A stretch of DNA of 64,000 bases from Pseudopyrenochaeta lycopersici (GCA_003313425.1 NHZP01000003.1:434001-498000), one strand, 5' to 3'. Counted from the stretch's first letter, positions 1 to 12,876 are shown. Made by a program: numbers and translations. Notes: generated by a model not told the origin, from the letters alone.

Positions 1-689
1 TCTTCTGCAAATCCGACCTTCTTCTCTTTCTCCAAACTGGATTTGACTGCTTGCCAACCGTTGCTCTCGAACCAATAAAGCTCTAACGCCTTGGTTGCCG
101 TATTTGTTTCGCTGAGGCTTGTCCCTGGATGGCGAGCTGACCATTCGACCTCTTCATCTGCCATGCGCTCGAGATGAGATAGTTCCTTGAGCAAGCGTAT
201 CTTCTCACGACACCATGCATTATATATGGTGTGTTGGTGTTCAGACGCTGTGAGTGTGCAAGATGGTGCTCGTCCGCCAGCTGCCACAAGGGCTTGCGAA
301 AGAACCTTTACGTAATTAAGATGCACGTCAATGGTGCACACAGGGCATCGTGGCCGTACTTGGCCCGCTGTTGTGGGATGCATAGTGTGACGGCAAATTA
401 CTGCCATGGGCAACTCGAGCTGCGAAGTGGAAGCATCAAGGTCTATGGAGGTGATATGGTCGGAAATATCCCCGAAGACGTCTGAAAAGTAGCCGGAATC
501 TTGCCTCCTGCGCCACTGCTGAAAATCTTCATACTCTTCCGCCGTGGGGACGTAGCCTTGTTCAGCGGGCGTAAGGGATGTATAGAGTCGCTGCCATCGC
601 GAATAGTGCTTTAACTCGCACAGAGGCAAAACGGCGCTTGCTGCTATCTCCTTTCGAGCACTGATTTCCGTGTTTGATGTGGCAGACAT
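1..689 (-). CDS. Unidentified protein, N-terminal part (runs off left edge)
   Basis: An open frame of about 229 codons starts at ATG 689..687 on the minus strand and runs without a stop to base 1, so only the N-terminal part is here. The protein begins MSATSNTEISARKEIAASAV and is hydrophilic, with a Tyr/Glu/Trp-rich stretch (EYEDFQQWRRRQ) near residue 55 and a Cys/His group near residues 100-122 (CRHTMHP, then CPVC), which could be a small zinc-binding knuckle. There is no signal peptide or membrane segment. I do not recognise the family. The uninterrupted length and the normal base composition argue that it is a real gene. The name and function are left open. Confidence 0.75.
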   Translation of the reverse strand, partial: MSATSNTEISARKEIAASAVLPLCELKHYSRWQRLYTSLTPAEQGYVPTAEEYEDFQQWRRRQDSGYFSDVFGDISDHITSIDLDASTSQLELPMAVICRHTMHPTTAGQVRPRCPVCTIDVHLNYVKVLSQALVAAGGRAPSCTLTASEHQHTIYNAWCREKIRLLKELSHLERMADEEVEWSARHPGTSLSETNTATKALELYWFESNGWQAVKSSLEKEKKVGFAE

Positions 690-2887
690 AGTGTTGTTGT
701 GCTTTGCGCGTTGTGGAGCGCCGAGTAAGGGGCGGGTGCAGGAGTTGAGGCTCGAAGTCGTCCTTAGGTTTGTGACGCGTGCGTTGTTTTTGGTATGGGG
801 CGAATAGGGTGCAGGAGTTCTGGTTGTGTTCTCATGTCCACACGTAGCAATAGTCCAAGTCGCGGCTGCGGACGTGGCTCAAAAGCGGTGGCCGGCGCTG
901 ACAATGTGTCCCGGCTTTGCGACTTCTGGAAGGTTGGAATACCAGGAAAAGGCCATGACTTTGGTGCAAGTAGAATCCATTCCTCGTTCGTTGCTGCACG
1001 ATGCTCTTCACTATTACCCGAGCTCGGAAGTCGACGGCGCGGGGCAGAGATTCCTGTTATGGATCAGCCGTTCGCGTGTTTGCTCGCAGCTGGTATTACC
1101 GCCAGTGTCCCGTATGGTGTAGCCGGGTGTTCGTAGATTGTATGCGGCCAATTGTGCGAGCCGAGGGTTGAAGGGAAGACGCAGCTTGACGGGTGCGTCA
1201 TGAGTGCCCCTCGGCTGACTCACGGGAGTGGTGTGGCTGTGCGCCTCGGTATCAGGCCTCACAATCCCAGGTCAACCTCCTGTGTCCTCACCTTGCTGCC
1301 TGTCTCTATTTCGTGACCCTGGCCCACTGGATATCATTCACCAAAGCACTATTGCGCATCTTTCCGGTACGTCTGCTGCAAACGGGAGGGTTTCTAGATG
1401 CGGAAGCGTTCCGTCTCGGGATGATCAAAGCTTAGGGTCGTCAAGCTCACAAGCGCTCACTCGCCGTTCTTGACCTACTCCAAGTCGCTGGAGAGACTGC
1501 AACGCACGACAACTGCAGCGAGAACTTTGCGCCAGTTTTCCTGCGTCCCTTTGCGGATATGCACGAAAACGATGGTTTATGGGGAGTGCGGTTGCGAGGC
1601 TGTTCACCCCCTTCGCTATGCTTTTGCCAATACCCGGCCAGCCCCATTCAAAACCATCTCCTTCAACTTTCTTCGTGAATTCCCGCCACCTCATCCGCTC
1701 ACACTTCGCGCGCCCAACCTGGCGTGCACCTGCTGCGGCTGCGGCTGATGCTCGCTTTACGTATGAAAGTCAGCATCGGGCTATTATCACGCCGTAGGAT
1801 TGAGCTTTCGTCCATGCACTTCAAGGCCACCGACTGCAGCAATGAAGGGCGCACCCGCGTGCTATATCTGAGCCTGCCCATTGCTGTACGCAACACTTCC
1901 CGGAATCCCCTTTATCGTCGCAGAAGCTATTGTGCCAATCAACCAGCAGCCGGCTCAGGACTACTCACAAATTAAGCTGCATGTCAGCACCAATCTCCAT
2001 GTCATGGCCTGAGCAATGTCTGCATCGCCCTGATAGACGCTGTTGTACTGTGCTCGAGCGACCTGGGGATTTCAAAAGAAAACCTCTGTCCGCTGCAGAG
2101 CACAGCTTCCGTCCAGACCCAAATCCTTTCACGTGCGCCAACAAAAAACCGCCCGCTGTCTCCTCCAGCTGAGATATGATCGGCGCCAACAGCGCTCAAG
2201 AGGTGCATGCAGGATGACTAGGCGTCAGCGAATCACAGGCGTCATCTCAGCTCAGCTCTCAGCCATGATGCTGGGCTGAGCTCGATACACCACATAAGCC
2301 ACCAGATGTGCTGAGCTTTAGGAAAGAAATTCATTCCGTCTCAATTACTGACTTGTCAAACTGTCCGCAGTTGAAAAGACTGATGGTGAGACTCTGGAGC
2401 TGTCGTCGGCGACTACTTCTTACGCACAACATGTCCTACCCTAGAGGGCTTACATTGGATCTACATCCGCCTTGATTACATCGCATACCTGGCCCCATCC
2501 GGACTTACACAAGTGGAAGCATGGACAAGGCGAGAGCGAATAATAAACAAGGATCGCCAAAACGCCATCCGTGTACGGACGTGCTTACTGTAGCTCTAAT
2601 GAGTCCCGATTGGATACGCGACAGCAGCAAATTAGCTCTGTGCTTATTGTCGTGCAAATGGCATGCCTCGTTGCCAGCCCTTGGGGTCCAGCGGCGTGCG
2701 GCCGCACGTTGATATGCATCTCAGCTTGCGTTTGCGCCTGGAATTCGTTCTCCCCGGTCCTCGTCAAAGCATAGCCGCATTTGGCATATGCCACTTGGCC
2801 GGGCTCAAAGCATCTGGGTTGTGCGGGTCCGTTCAAACTTGACGTCTGACCCACCCAACCTTTCTTCCGATCTTTTGGCCTGACAAT
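690..2887. other. Intergenic, no supported gene
   Basis: About 2.2 kb of normal composition between the edge gene and the lectin-like gene. Open frames of 60-130 codons occur on both strands and overlap one another, with no recognisable domain or consistent exon structure. It probably holds the promoter of the edge gene and the upstream region of the lectin-like gene. A pyrimidine-rich stretch lies at 2850-2880, just before the lectin ATG. Confidence 0.5.
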
Positions 2888-4882
2888 ATGGATCGCCGCA
2901 ACCGCGACGAATATCGCGACAACATGAGCAGTCCTCAGAGCTATACTGACAGTCAATGGAGCCCTCCACCACGGTTCCAAGAGCACGATCAGATTTACAC
3001 AGCTGAGGGATCACCACATCTCTACCCATCAAACCCGAACTCCCCTCCAGGACTGTCTCCGCAGCTTCATGATTATCAACAGCATGAGTACCAGCACTCA
3101 CAGATTTCATCCCAGAACCATGAGGGATATCAGGAAGGGTATTTCAACTCGTCGTGGGTATTCCATCCCAGCAACCCGTAGTGGGCTGAATTGGAATGCC
3201 TTTGGTAAAATGTCATAATCATCTAACTTGTGACAGGTATTCCACAGAGAAGGAAACGCCTTATACTAGATACAACGCACTGGGCACACCCACCCCCGAC
3301 TACTCGGGCCCGCAAGTCGTACCCGGACAGTTCACCGATTATCCCCATGGTGGCCGACCAATGTCGCCTTCGTCACAAGGGGGCACCACTCTCATGTCGC
3401 CGCAATTGCGACCATACGGATTTAAAGAGCACGTTGACCCGCACGACCCCATCTCGCGCCCTGAAGCCGTTCCTCCACCAGTCCCACCAAAAGATGATCG
3501 AAAGTGTGGAATGAAGAAGAGAACATTCTTCATTCTCATCGGATGCGTGCTCATCTGGCTTGTGGCTCTTGGGCTGGGTCTTGGTCTAGGCCTCGGGTTA
3601 GGTCTAAAGAAAAAGAGCTCGTATGTTTCTCCAATGTGGCCGAGAATCTGCTAACGAAGGTAAAGGGATGACGACAAGTCCGATCCATTCTGTCGTACCA
3701 ATCCACAGCTGTGCATCGGCGGCTCGCTCAACACGAAGTATCTTTCAACAAAGGGTGCATTCAACGGTACAGGTATCGCACTGGCCGGGGAATCGTGGAA
3801 TACTGGCCAGCGACGAATCTTCACTCTCTACTTCCAGCATCACACTGGCGATATCAGGTTCATGCAGTACACCACAGATCGAAAGTGGATTGGCGGCACA
3901 AAGTCCGAGACAGTTGCAAGCGACGCGAAAAGTGGCTCGCCAATATCTGCTGTGGCTTATGCAATTAATGCTACTCAATATGTACGTTCCTGTTCTTGTC
4001 ATCCTCTGTATTTCTACTGCTAAGTACTTACAGTTCCATATCTTCTATATCGATAAAGATCACACGGTCAAACAGTTGACCAAGACGAATACCACTGATA
4101 TTTGGCAACCTGGACCACTGACAGATCTTAAACTGAAAGCCTTCAATAATCCAAGTGTTGGATTGCAGGCATGCTGGAAGGGCAACTATTATGGTGACTC
4201 GGACTTCTCCAAGTTCCCCACTGCATCGGGAGAGATAAATCAACAACCTTTCGATCAGCGACTCGGCATGAACATCTGGTTTGCAATCGATGACTCTACT
4301 TTCCAGCAATATGCTTGGTATAATGGGCAAGATGTTTGGGTTCCTATCCAGCGCTGGCAAGGCTTCAACGGTCACGCTGGTGTTGGATGCTACAGCTGGG
4401 GTGAAGGCACAACGACCTATGCCATGCTCGCCAACAAGCAAAACGATATTGAGTTTTGGTGGAAAGATACCAACACTACCACCACCTCCCAGGAAAGGCA
4501 CCCAATCAACTCATGGCAAAACTCCACGGCTGGTGCGATCCGTGGTGTTTACCCAACTACCTCCCTCGGCTACACCACTTACTTCTATGCGCAGATGGCC
4601 GATAAGAGCATAAAGGGGTATAACGTTACATACCAAGCGGAGAACACGACATTCGTCGAGGATAATACATTCACTATCACAGACCCTGCAGGTCCAGTTC
4701 AAGGTCTTGGTGGGACGCATCTGACAGTTACTGCATTTGCCGAACGAGATGCTAATCTAAAGACAATCTGGGATAGCTTGTACGTGTTCTACCAGACAGC
4801 TGGCGACGACATCACCGCTTTCACACGCCCTCTGGCAGGCGGGGAGTGGACGAAGGGAACACTGACGATTCCAAACGAGTGA
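2888..4882 (+). CDS. Membrane-anchored fungal fucose-lectin-like beta-propeller protein
   Basis: Exons 2888..3177, 3237..3620, 3666..3981 and 4034..4882 splice in frame to a 612-residue protein; introns are 59, 45 and 52 nt with GT..AG borders. Residues 1-185 are Pro/Ser/Tyr/Gln-rich and look cytosolic. One membrane segment at about 191-215 ends in a striking GLGLGLGLGLGLG run, followed by Lys. The rest is a predicted outside domain with repeated blade-like pieces (ALAGESWNTG, QHHTGDIRFMQY, FHIFYIDKDHTVKQL, YFYAQMADKSIKGYNV) and N-glycosylation sequons. This pattern fits the fungal fucose-specific lectin fold (Fungal_lectin family). There is no N-terminal signal peptide, so it would be a type II membrane protein that may bind glycans at the cell surface. 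The sugar specificity is unknown. Confidence 0.8.
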
Positions 4883-6665
4883 GAACAGGGCCGCTCAAGT
4901 CTTTAAATTTTGTAAGAGCGAACATCCTCTGTATATTCTTCTTGTTGTATTCCTCTCATCGGTCACGGAATAGACCGCTCTTTGCTCCACCGGGAAAGCG
5001 GCGTTTGGGCGTTAAGTGATACCACAAGACAACATTCTACATAACCTCCAAGTTTGATGTCGCTAATGCTTGCATCAAGGTGTCCTGCCACCCATTTTGT
5101 AACTCAACATGAAATTACTTGAGTACTTTCTAATTGACTCGATTAATTGATTGGATAATTTGATAATCGTAGAGAGATATTCTTCGCGTTTACCAAAATT
5201 CGACCATAGCGCCCTCACATGACTCAAATTTGTATTGTGAGTCTTCTTTGTTCGCCAGAGTCAGTGAAATGTGTGAAAGACATTTGAATTTTGATAAACG
5301 AATGGCAAGACCTGTTCAAGAAGTGGTGCCGACAGTATCATCCAATATATGTTAGGGAGAAATCAGTGAAATAACGGATACTTAGACCGAGTTCGATGAC
5401 AAACCGTGAGTGAATGGTCAAGAAAGCTGAGGGCCGAGAAAGTGATCTGACCAGGTTCACCGCACTTTCAACAGCATGAGAACGAAACATGAAAGCACAA
5501 GATTAATACAGTGAAGACTAGTGCAATATTCAGTCCGGGTGATAAAATAATCTTGAGTAAGCCGGCGTTGCCAGCTTTCAACAAAAGCCAAACGAACCCC
5601 TCACGCCTTCCAGCTTTGAAGTATATCACGATGAGTAAACAAACGAAAAGGGCCACGAAGCAACTACGAGTACAGAAGCTACACTAGCGCTGAGATGCAA
5701 GTAATGAGGGACGAATTGCTAAGGTAACGAAGATCCGGTGGTAGATTGAGTGGAACATTACCAACTGGTCCTGGATAATCCGCGAATTATGGACACCTCG
5801 GGAATTAGTTTTGAGCATGAAAGGCTGGCCGCAAAGAAAGTAAATGTGTGACTAGACTGCTAGACTTGTGACAAGATTTGGAGGCCATATTCATGGCGGT
5901 CAGCAATTTTGGCATAGGTGATTCGTTTAAAAATTATTGCAAGTTGGAATATTTACTGCGTGGGTGCTCTCCATATGCTACTCAGATAGCCCTTCACCAT
6001 TCTAAGTTTCTGACGTAACCGGACAAGTCTGCCAAAGTGGGGACTGGTGATCACTGTATTTATGCCTGAGGGAGTTTACCTGGTCCGAACGTTACAATAC
6101 GCAAGTGGATGGGCTATGTTTTGATAGAGGTAAAGTACGCCGGATCCTCAGATGGGGTGTATGGGGCTGCTACGTACTTGATGCGAAGACGGTGAAAACC
6201 TTGCACTTTAGTACCATTCTCCAGATTCATTTATCGACACATTTTTCAATTTCATAGAAATTTTCAAGCAACAGGGAGGTGTTTTAATCTGTCAGCAGTG
6301 TAATCCCTCAGTGCCTCTGTACTGTCCTCCAATATCAACGGAAGATACAAAATAGCATATTCACGGTTCCGTTAGTTTAGGGAAAGAAACCGGTATTAAT
6401 CGCTGAGAAAATATCTGCTATGCTACAAAAAAAATATCCACTTCCGGCAAACTTGAGCGACCGCGACGAAATATGTCTCACTACACTATTGAAGCAGTGA
6501 CACTAATAAACTCACCGCTCCATTTTTAAATTGCGTGCTGCTTATCGAACATAAACGTTATGAATGAAGGAACGTGTGTAAGAAAGTGTCAACTTTACAC
6601 GAGCACATAATAGAGGCGAAAAAAACAAGGTCCACATTCGAAAACCATACCCAAAAAAAGAAAGA
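4883..6665. other. Intergenic, nothing recognised
   Basis: About 1.8 kb, moderately AT-rich, with no open frame beyond about 65 codons and no repeat that I can see. The 3' end of the lectin gene is followed by TA-rich sequence that may hold its polyadenylation region. Confidence 0.5.
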
Positions 6666-6750
6666 TGGACGGATGGATGATCGAAATCCAGACCTCCCGC
6701 AGACCACAGTAATATGCAAAGCGGGCGCTCTACCACTGAGCTATACGCCC
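6666..6750 (-). tRNA. tRNA-Ala (anticodon UGC) with a 13-nt intron
   Basis: Read on the minus strand, the 85 nt fold as a cloverleaf: acceptor GGGCGTA against TCCGTCC plus discriminator A73, D arm GCTC..GAGC, anticodon stem CCCGC..GCGGG, T stem TGGAT..ATCCA with loop TTCGATC. The loop reads TT-TGC-A, giving anticodon UGC (Ala). A 13-nt insert sits directly after position 37, the normal place for nuclear tRNA introns. The acceptor stem has G3.U70, the classical alanine identity pair, and one U6-C67 mismatch. Box A and box B positions are conserved. Cys (GCA) was considered, but it would break the anticodon stem and does not explain G3.U70. Confidence 0.85.
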
Positions 6751-7906
6751 AGCAAATGAATTTAACATATTTTCCAATTTGATATTAATAAGTCTTCATT
6801 GTTTTCTCATTCGTGTTTCGATGCACTGATTCTGATGCAGCAAGACTATTCACATAGCAGCCGGGGAGCGGGGTAGGTGGATGCTGTTCCAGGATTTCGC
6901 AAGCCGAGAGTTTCCGATCATTTGTTAAAGCTGTGATGATCGCCCCTCATTCCTGAAATATCCGATCCCCACGCAAAAAAACTGTCCGCATTCTAGGAAA
7001 GGGGAATTGAACAGTCCTAGTGAGCTACTTTCAGTCATTTCATTGGATTAAGCGATACTTATCCTTGCACCATAGAAAGAATGGCAGCAGCTGTGGAAAA
7101 TGATGATCAGGACTCTTGAAGCTAGGTTTTTTTTGGACAATAAATATACCTCACTTTGGACGCAGCATGTACCTTTGAGTGAAAACATAACGCAAAAGGT
7201 TAACTATCCGTCGGATAATATTGACTACATCGATAACACGAAAGGCCTGGGTCCAACCATGGGTTTGCGAATATACGTATTCGTCATTTGCCTCAACCAA
7301 TCTAGATACAGATGGATCAATCATATAGAAGCGCTTGACCTAGGATGATCTAGTGAGGTTCTTGCTGACGCACTCAGTCATGGACATAGACGGTAGGGCT
7401 CACGACATGCTAATAAAATTGCTTCAGGTTCTGTTTTCGCGGTGCCCGTAGTATCCGGCGTCGGATTAGAAAATGCTTCAACCTCGGAAGCAGCGTTTTG
7501 CGCTATCACGGGTCTTAAGCTTCACTGCAAACTAGCACCGACGTTTGATAATCCCCTCTGATTTAAAATTTACACTCTCCAGCTGTTGAGAATGGCCCTA
7601 TGGTACTGGAGAATGATCATTCCTCCGAATCCAGGTTCCAATATCGTACACGGGCGAACGCACGTTTCTGGTCCTTGGTCTAGATTACAATCTCCTTCCT
7701 GCCCACAACTTCACTTTTATATCATTTATTATCCTTCTAAACACCTTTAATTTGATTCTGGTGATTCGTCATGTCCTGAACACTTTCAGGGGTTAGTCGG
7801 AGTTCATCAGCCCCGCCAAGAACCCTTGTCGATCGTTTCAAGACACGCGTCGGACTTTTGAACACAAACATTACATGGCAGCGGTTCGCTTCCTACGCAC
7901 GTAGCC
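6751..7906. other. Intergenic, upstream of PER1
   Basis: About 1.15 kb with no supported gene. Short frames (for example 7100..7348) have no recognisable domain and are AT-biased. The right part should contain the PER1 promoter. Confidence 0.45.
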
Positions 7907-9039
7907 ATGAGGATACATGCACCCTCAGTATGGCAGAAATTTTCTATCCTTCTTCTGCTTGGAGGTGTAGTGCATGCTTCCCTTGGTGACAGGTTGCCGG
8001 ACTTCAAACAATGCGTTCAGGTAGGGATGTTGTTCCCAATTGAGAGCAGAGTGTTAATCTGATCTGTACAGGTTTGCAAAGAGGCCAACTGTGGTGAAGA
8101 CGCTACATTAATCCGTATGAAAGCCGTAAAGTACTCAATGGACAGCAACTCACCACAAGCTCAGCGTTCCATCGCCGCCTCTTCTTATGGGACTGTCCCT
8201 CAGAATGCGACTACGTATGTCAACACATTGTAACCGACAGACGCCTCGCCCGCGATCCGCCGTATATGCAGCCTATTTACCAGTTCCACGGAAAGTGGCC
8301 TTTTTATCGCTTCTTGGGGATGCAAGAGCCTTTTAGTGTCATCTTTTCGCTCTTCAACTACCTCGCACACGATTGGGGCATTCGACGACTCCACGATAAT
8401 GTTCCTGCGTCATACTCGCTTCGAAAATACTATTTATGGTTTGGTTACGTCGGGCTGGTGAGCTGGACATTTAGCATGATCTTCCACACGCGAGACTTCA
8501 ACCTCACAGAGAAGTTGGACTACTTTGCAGCAGGCGCAAATGTTCTATACGGTCTATACTATGCGCCGATACGGGTCTTTAGGCTGGATAAGAGCGAGCC
8601 GAGAAAACAAAGTGTGTTGCGACTTTGGACGGTGCTTTGCATGTGCATGTACGCTGCGCATGTTCTCTACCTTTCGCTGTGGTCATGGGATTATACATAC
8701 AACATGGCTGCGAATGTGACGGTCGGCGTTTTGGCGAACTTGCTCTGGAGCGGCTTCAGCTACGTCCAGTACCAGCGAATAGGCCGGACGTGGGCGGTGT
8801 GGCCGGGTTTATGCGTTGCGTGGATTATCGTAGCTATGAGCCTAGAGTTGCTTGATTTTCCTCCATGGAAAGGCATGATTGACGCGCACAGCTTGTGGCA
8901 TTTGGGCACCGTAGTACCGACGGTGTTATGGTACAAGTAAGTCTTCAGCAGCTAGAAGCAGAGACATATGTTAATCGGCCACAGCTTCCTTGTCCGAGAC
9001 GCACAAGAAGATATGGCAGGTACGCGGCTGAAGCAATAA
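7907..9039 (+). CDS. PER1: PER1/PGAP3-family GPI-anchor lipid remodelling protein
   Basis: Exons 7907..8020, 8072..8114, 8165..8936 and 8985..9039 give a 327-residue protein. It has an N-terminal signal peptide (residues 1-25), a Cys-rich luminal part (KQCVQVCKEANCGE, then WDCPSECDYVCQHIV), and then several membrane segments with the family motif YQFHGKWPFYRF. It ends in WYNFLVRDAQEDMAGTRLKQ; the last exon is needed, because the simple frame stops at WYK. Per1 acts in the ER to remove the sn-2 acyl chain of GPI anchors so that they can be remodelled. Its length is close to yeast Per1. Introns of 48-51 nt have canonical borders. It is a core housekeeping gene with no odd features. Confidence 0.93.
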
Positions 9040-10773
9040 CGGGGCTGGACTTGGGTTCCATATGCACTAAAAATCGCTCTTTGGCCTATCACCCGCCTCT
9101 CAGAAAGATTGCCAACAGCTGATCATGCCATAGGCACTCGAAAGGACTAGACACATTTCGGCAAACGGCGCTCAACGGATGGGAATTCCACATTGCATGG
9201 CCGAGTATTCTCGCAACATTCGTTGGGATCGAATGAGTCCACATTATAATTTTCGCGATACCTTTTCTGTTTCCCCCTTTCGGGACATTTCTCGAGACAA
9301 ATTATCACTTGATAGTTTATGTTACTCACCGTCCCATAGACCGCCGTATATTGTCCTGGCGCCACGTCTATTGAACAGATCTTCAAAACATCCTTCTTAT
9401 ATGATCTGGTGTATACTGTCGTCAACATTTCTCATGTTCGTGAGGTCTGGTCACCTAAGCAACTAGGTTGGTCGACACTAACCGCCTTACAGCCTTTTAA
9501 AAAGTACAATTCTTGAGATCACCTTATCAGTGCTGACCTCTCCATACGCGTCGTTAGAGACTTCACGGGAACCGAGCTCTGATATGATGGCGAACCAGAT
9601 TTCAGTTTCATTATCTAGTTGACATCAACTCTCATAGGTCCATGTGCACTTATGTATTGACTCAAGGTTCAAGTCCAGTTGTGCTTGCTACAAAGTGCGT
9701 AAGTCTATAAAAAAATGCAGGATTATGAGGAGTAATTGCAATATCATTTTCGTTATGTGATGGCAAGAGCAGATTGATGTAGTAGAAGAATTCCAGGGGA
9801 CCTGGTGAACAAAGTATCAACGAAAGATGAGGCCAGGGACAATAGTGGTAGTAGAACTATGGTGTAACGCATCTGTCCTGCGCTTGAATTATAATAATCC
9901 GTCAGGTTTTCAACCTCATTTGCTTCTGTCTTGCGCCTCACTCGCGAGTCGATTGAAAGTGTGGGATCTTCACAAAGCTGACCAAAAGGTAGCTACAGAT
10001 TTAGGCAGAAGCGACGATATCTTTGTGATCTGGTGGTGCGATTAGGATGAATCTGATATTGAAAGAATTGCCGAAGTCGGTAGAGTTTTCAACAGTTTAA
10101 TTACGATTCAATCAGCAAGCGCAATTTAAGGTGACCAGTATTACCGTCTATGTACCTCATACCCGTATAAAATGGCTACACAAGGTACATGATAAAATGT
10201 TCATCAAGGCGATAAAGTAGCTTTCTTTTGTAGGCTTCAAATGTACGATCTCGCCAATTTTCTTCTGTCTAGTTTTCTCAAGTACACTTTTCGTCTGCAG
10301 TGATGAATACGTATCCATAAATATGGCCTCCAAACAATTTGTGACTCCAGCCGTGGTCACTTCTCCGGAGGATCAACGGGTATGCGTCATTAAAAACTTC
10401 TGACATTGAAGATATCATCTGTTCTGTGGAGTAATGGAGAGCAGACTTGCACTGCGTTTTTAGGTGGTAAGTTGCAAACGTACGGAAACAAATAAAGCAA
10501 GATTTCCAGGTCGGGGATAAGTAAGGAGATTTAGAGGGGGCGAGGGTACGAAGGGTGGTAACAATGATGACAAGGAACTGATAGTCATTACAGCGAGAAA
10601 ATGGCAGGAAAGCTTTTCCATTCCGCTTTTCCCGCCTGGGTGGATCGGTCAAAGCCTAGGAATATAATATCATGCCATAAAGCAAATGCTACATAGTGTA
10701 CAATAATTCGCTTGAGCCCTACTACCAGCGGTCGTGTATTGCAACAGAGCGAATACACGCATAAAATCCTCAA
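9040..10773. other. Intergenic between PER1 and the mL50-like gene
   Basis: About 1.7 kb. Several frames of 60-125 codons on both strands (for example 10278..10652 minus) show no domain, no codon bias like the neighbours and no splice-supported extension. I see no repeat or RNA gene. Confidence 0.45.
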
Positions 10774-12784
10774 TCACTGTACAATCGAAGCTCGCTTCAG
10801 TTTTTTCTGCTCCTCTCTCCACTCTCTCGTCTTGTTTGACAAGAAGCTTGAGCCCTTATTGCTCACCGGCTTTCCAAACTCAGGCGCTTGCCGGGTCCCC
10901 TCCACTATTTGCAATGCTTTCCTTCCTTTGTGTACAGGGTTGTGTGGGGTACCGACGCCCAGACCACGTTCCCACAGTGCGTACTGCACCACCTTATCCA
11001 AGCCGGTATCGGTGCGCTTCTCAGCCTTGGTTGTTTTCACGCGGCGTAATTCGACATTACCGAGCTTAATTAGGTCGCCCAAGTCAGTTCTCCTCCGTGC
11101 TGTGGTATGAGGTGAGGATTGCTGCTTTGCTCGTTCGCGTGCCTTTTGCCCTTCAATGTGAATCGCGGAGAACAGACTGGTCGGCGATGGCCTGGCTGCG
11201 GCGCAGAGGTAGCTGTATAAGTTGCCAAGAGTGCGTGCGGAAGATAGTTGCGGGTCGGAGATGTGGAGGCCAGTGAGTTGGAAGAGCCGTTTGAAGAGCT
11301 ATAGGGTTGTCAGCATGTCCATTTTGTAGACCGCAGAGCGCGAGCTTGGAACTTACGGCGAACTTGACGGCAAGGCCAGTGATGGGAATATGCTGCCATC
11401 TACCCTCTTCTATCCATGAGGCTGAAGAAGCAGACGTCTTGCATTGAACAGCGTTTCTCAAAGCCAGAATGTTGTTGGCCAGGCGTGATGCGCTATGCTC
11501 GATGACGGAACGACGCAGTTCGCTTACAGTAGATCCAGACAGTTCGACTGCGGACGTAAGTTCGGCCAGAGATGAAGTGGTAAAAGCTTTGGCTTGTGTT
11601 TTCGGCTTTTCGATCACACTCGAATGCCCTCTTACCACGTTCTCGGTAGACTTAGCGCGCGGCACCGGGCGGTTCGACATAAAATCAAAGGGCTTCTTGT
11701 CGGAATCCATCTTGACTACAGCTGCCCTCTTAAAGGCAGGTGTGTCGGGGTCCATAGTGGGTAGCTGCTCCTCGAGCAGGTCGGGCTCGGGTTGATTTGT
11801 GCCTTCTTCAACAAGAAAATCAGCCTCTTCCACTAACTGAGCTGACTCCCATGTGGGCGCTGTCTGCATGACCTGGAGCAGCTGCTCAGCGGTCTTGTGC
11901 TTGGGGAAGGCCAGAGCAAGGTCGCCGCTTTCCGTCCTCGACAGCCTAATATCCCGGACCCAGCGGGGGCAATCGTAAACGCCCCGGTTGGCGAGCTTGG
12001 AGAGGTCCATGTCCAGGCCAGCTTGCTTTAGAGCGTATACTTCGGCGACGGCTTGCATGAATCGACCGCGTAGCTCGTTTAGCGTCGTAGTTTTCCCGTG
12101 CAAGCCAAAATTATGGTCTGTGTATGGCTTGCCGGTCACATGATGCACCATCTGGGCCATCATCAAGTTGTCGTCCTTCAGAGTATATGGCGTACCCGTC
12201 AGCTCCTCAATTTCGTTCGCCATGTCCAGCGTCAGCGGTGTGTATGTGCGGCGAGTTAGCTTCTCAAATTCCTTGGCCATCTCGCCCTCGAGCTTCTGCT
12301 TGAGCCATTGCTCGCTGCCGACACGTAACAGCCCTCTGCTTCGTTGCGCAGGCGCATACGCTGGGAAATCTGGATCATGCCTGCCCGATCGATCCTCGTC
12401 CAGCACCTCCTCGTACTCGCCCTGTTCCTCCGGCGCAATTCGAATGGGCGACGTAGGATCGTACGGGTCAACGTGCGCGCCAATGGGCTCCGAGTCCCCG
12501 AGAAGCCGCTTCTGCCATCGCCGCACAAACTGCTGGTGCTTCTTCTTGTCTTGCTTGCCAGGTAGGAGGAAGCAACGGGACGGCGTCGTGGACAGCGCGG
12601 CCGAAGCGATTCGGGCGTGACTGCAGGGCCGTACGGGTGAAGAGAAGAGATTCGGCGGGTCAATGGCCCGTGAAGGGCGCGGTATTCGGCGCATTGGGGT
12701 CGCGATGTTGGAGATGGAAGCATCCAGGAATTTCTGCTCGGCATAGCAAAGAGACGGCGCGCCAAGGCGCCGCACATTGACCAA
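10774..12784 (-). CDS. Mitochondrial protein with mL50-like C-terminal domain
   Basis: Two exons, 12784..11357 and 11298..10774, separated by a 58-nt intron (GTAAGT..CTATAG), give 650 residues; starting at the second Met (12694) gives 620 and a more typical Arg/Ser-rich mitochondrial presequence (MRRIPRPSRAID). The middle holds TYTPLTLDMANEIEELTGTP and a WVRDIRLSR motif. After the intron, the segment VKFALFKRLFQLTGLHISDP resembles the large mitoribosomal subunit protein mL50 (Ribosomal_L50 family), which supports a role in the mitochondrial ribosome. The C-terminus is strongly basic. The long N-terminal part is not one I can assign, so the mL50 label rests mainly on the C-terminal third. It lies tail-to-head before ARP6, 92 nt away. 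Confidence 0.75.
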
Positions 12785-12876
12785 TCACCATCAACATCCC
12801 CCCGGGCTACAAACATCACACCTTCTTGATCAACGCCGAATAAAGCGTGATGATTCGCTAGGAGCAGTGGTCTTGT

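Noticed and set aside
795..1262. Overlapping open frames on both strands in the left intergenic region
   Set aside because: They overlap each other in several frames, show no domain and no splice-supported extension; likely chance frames in GC-balanced DNA.
6666..6750. tRNA-Cys (GCA) reading of the tRNA
   Set aside because: Shifting the anticodon by one base puts a U-U mismatch in the anticodon stem; the G3.U70 pair and the intron position support tRNA-Ala(UGC).
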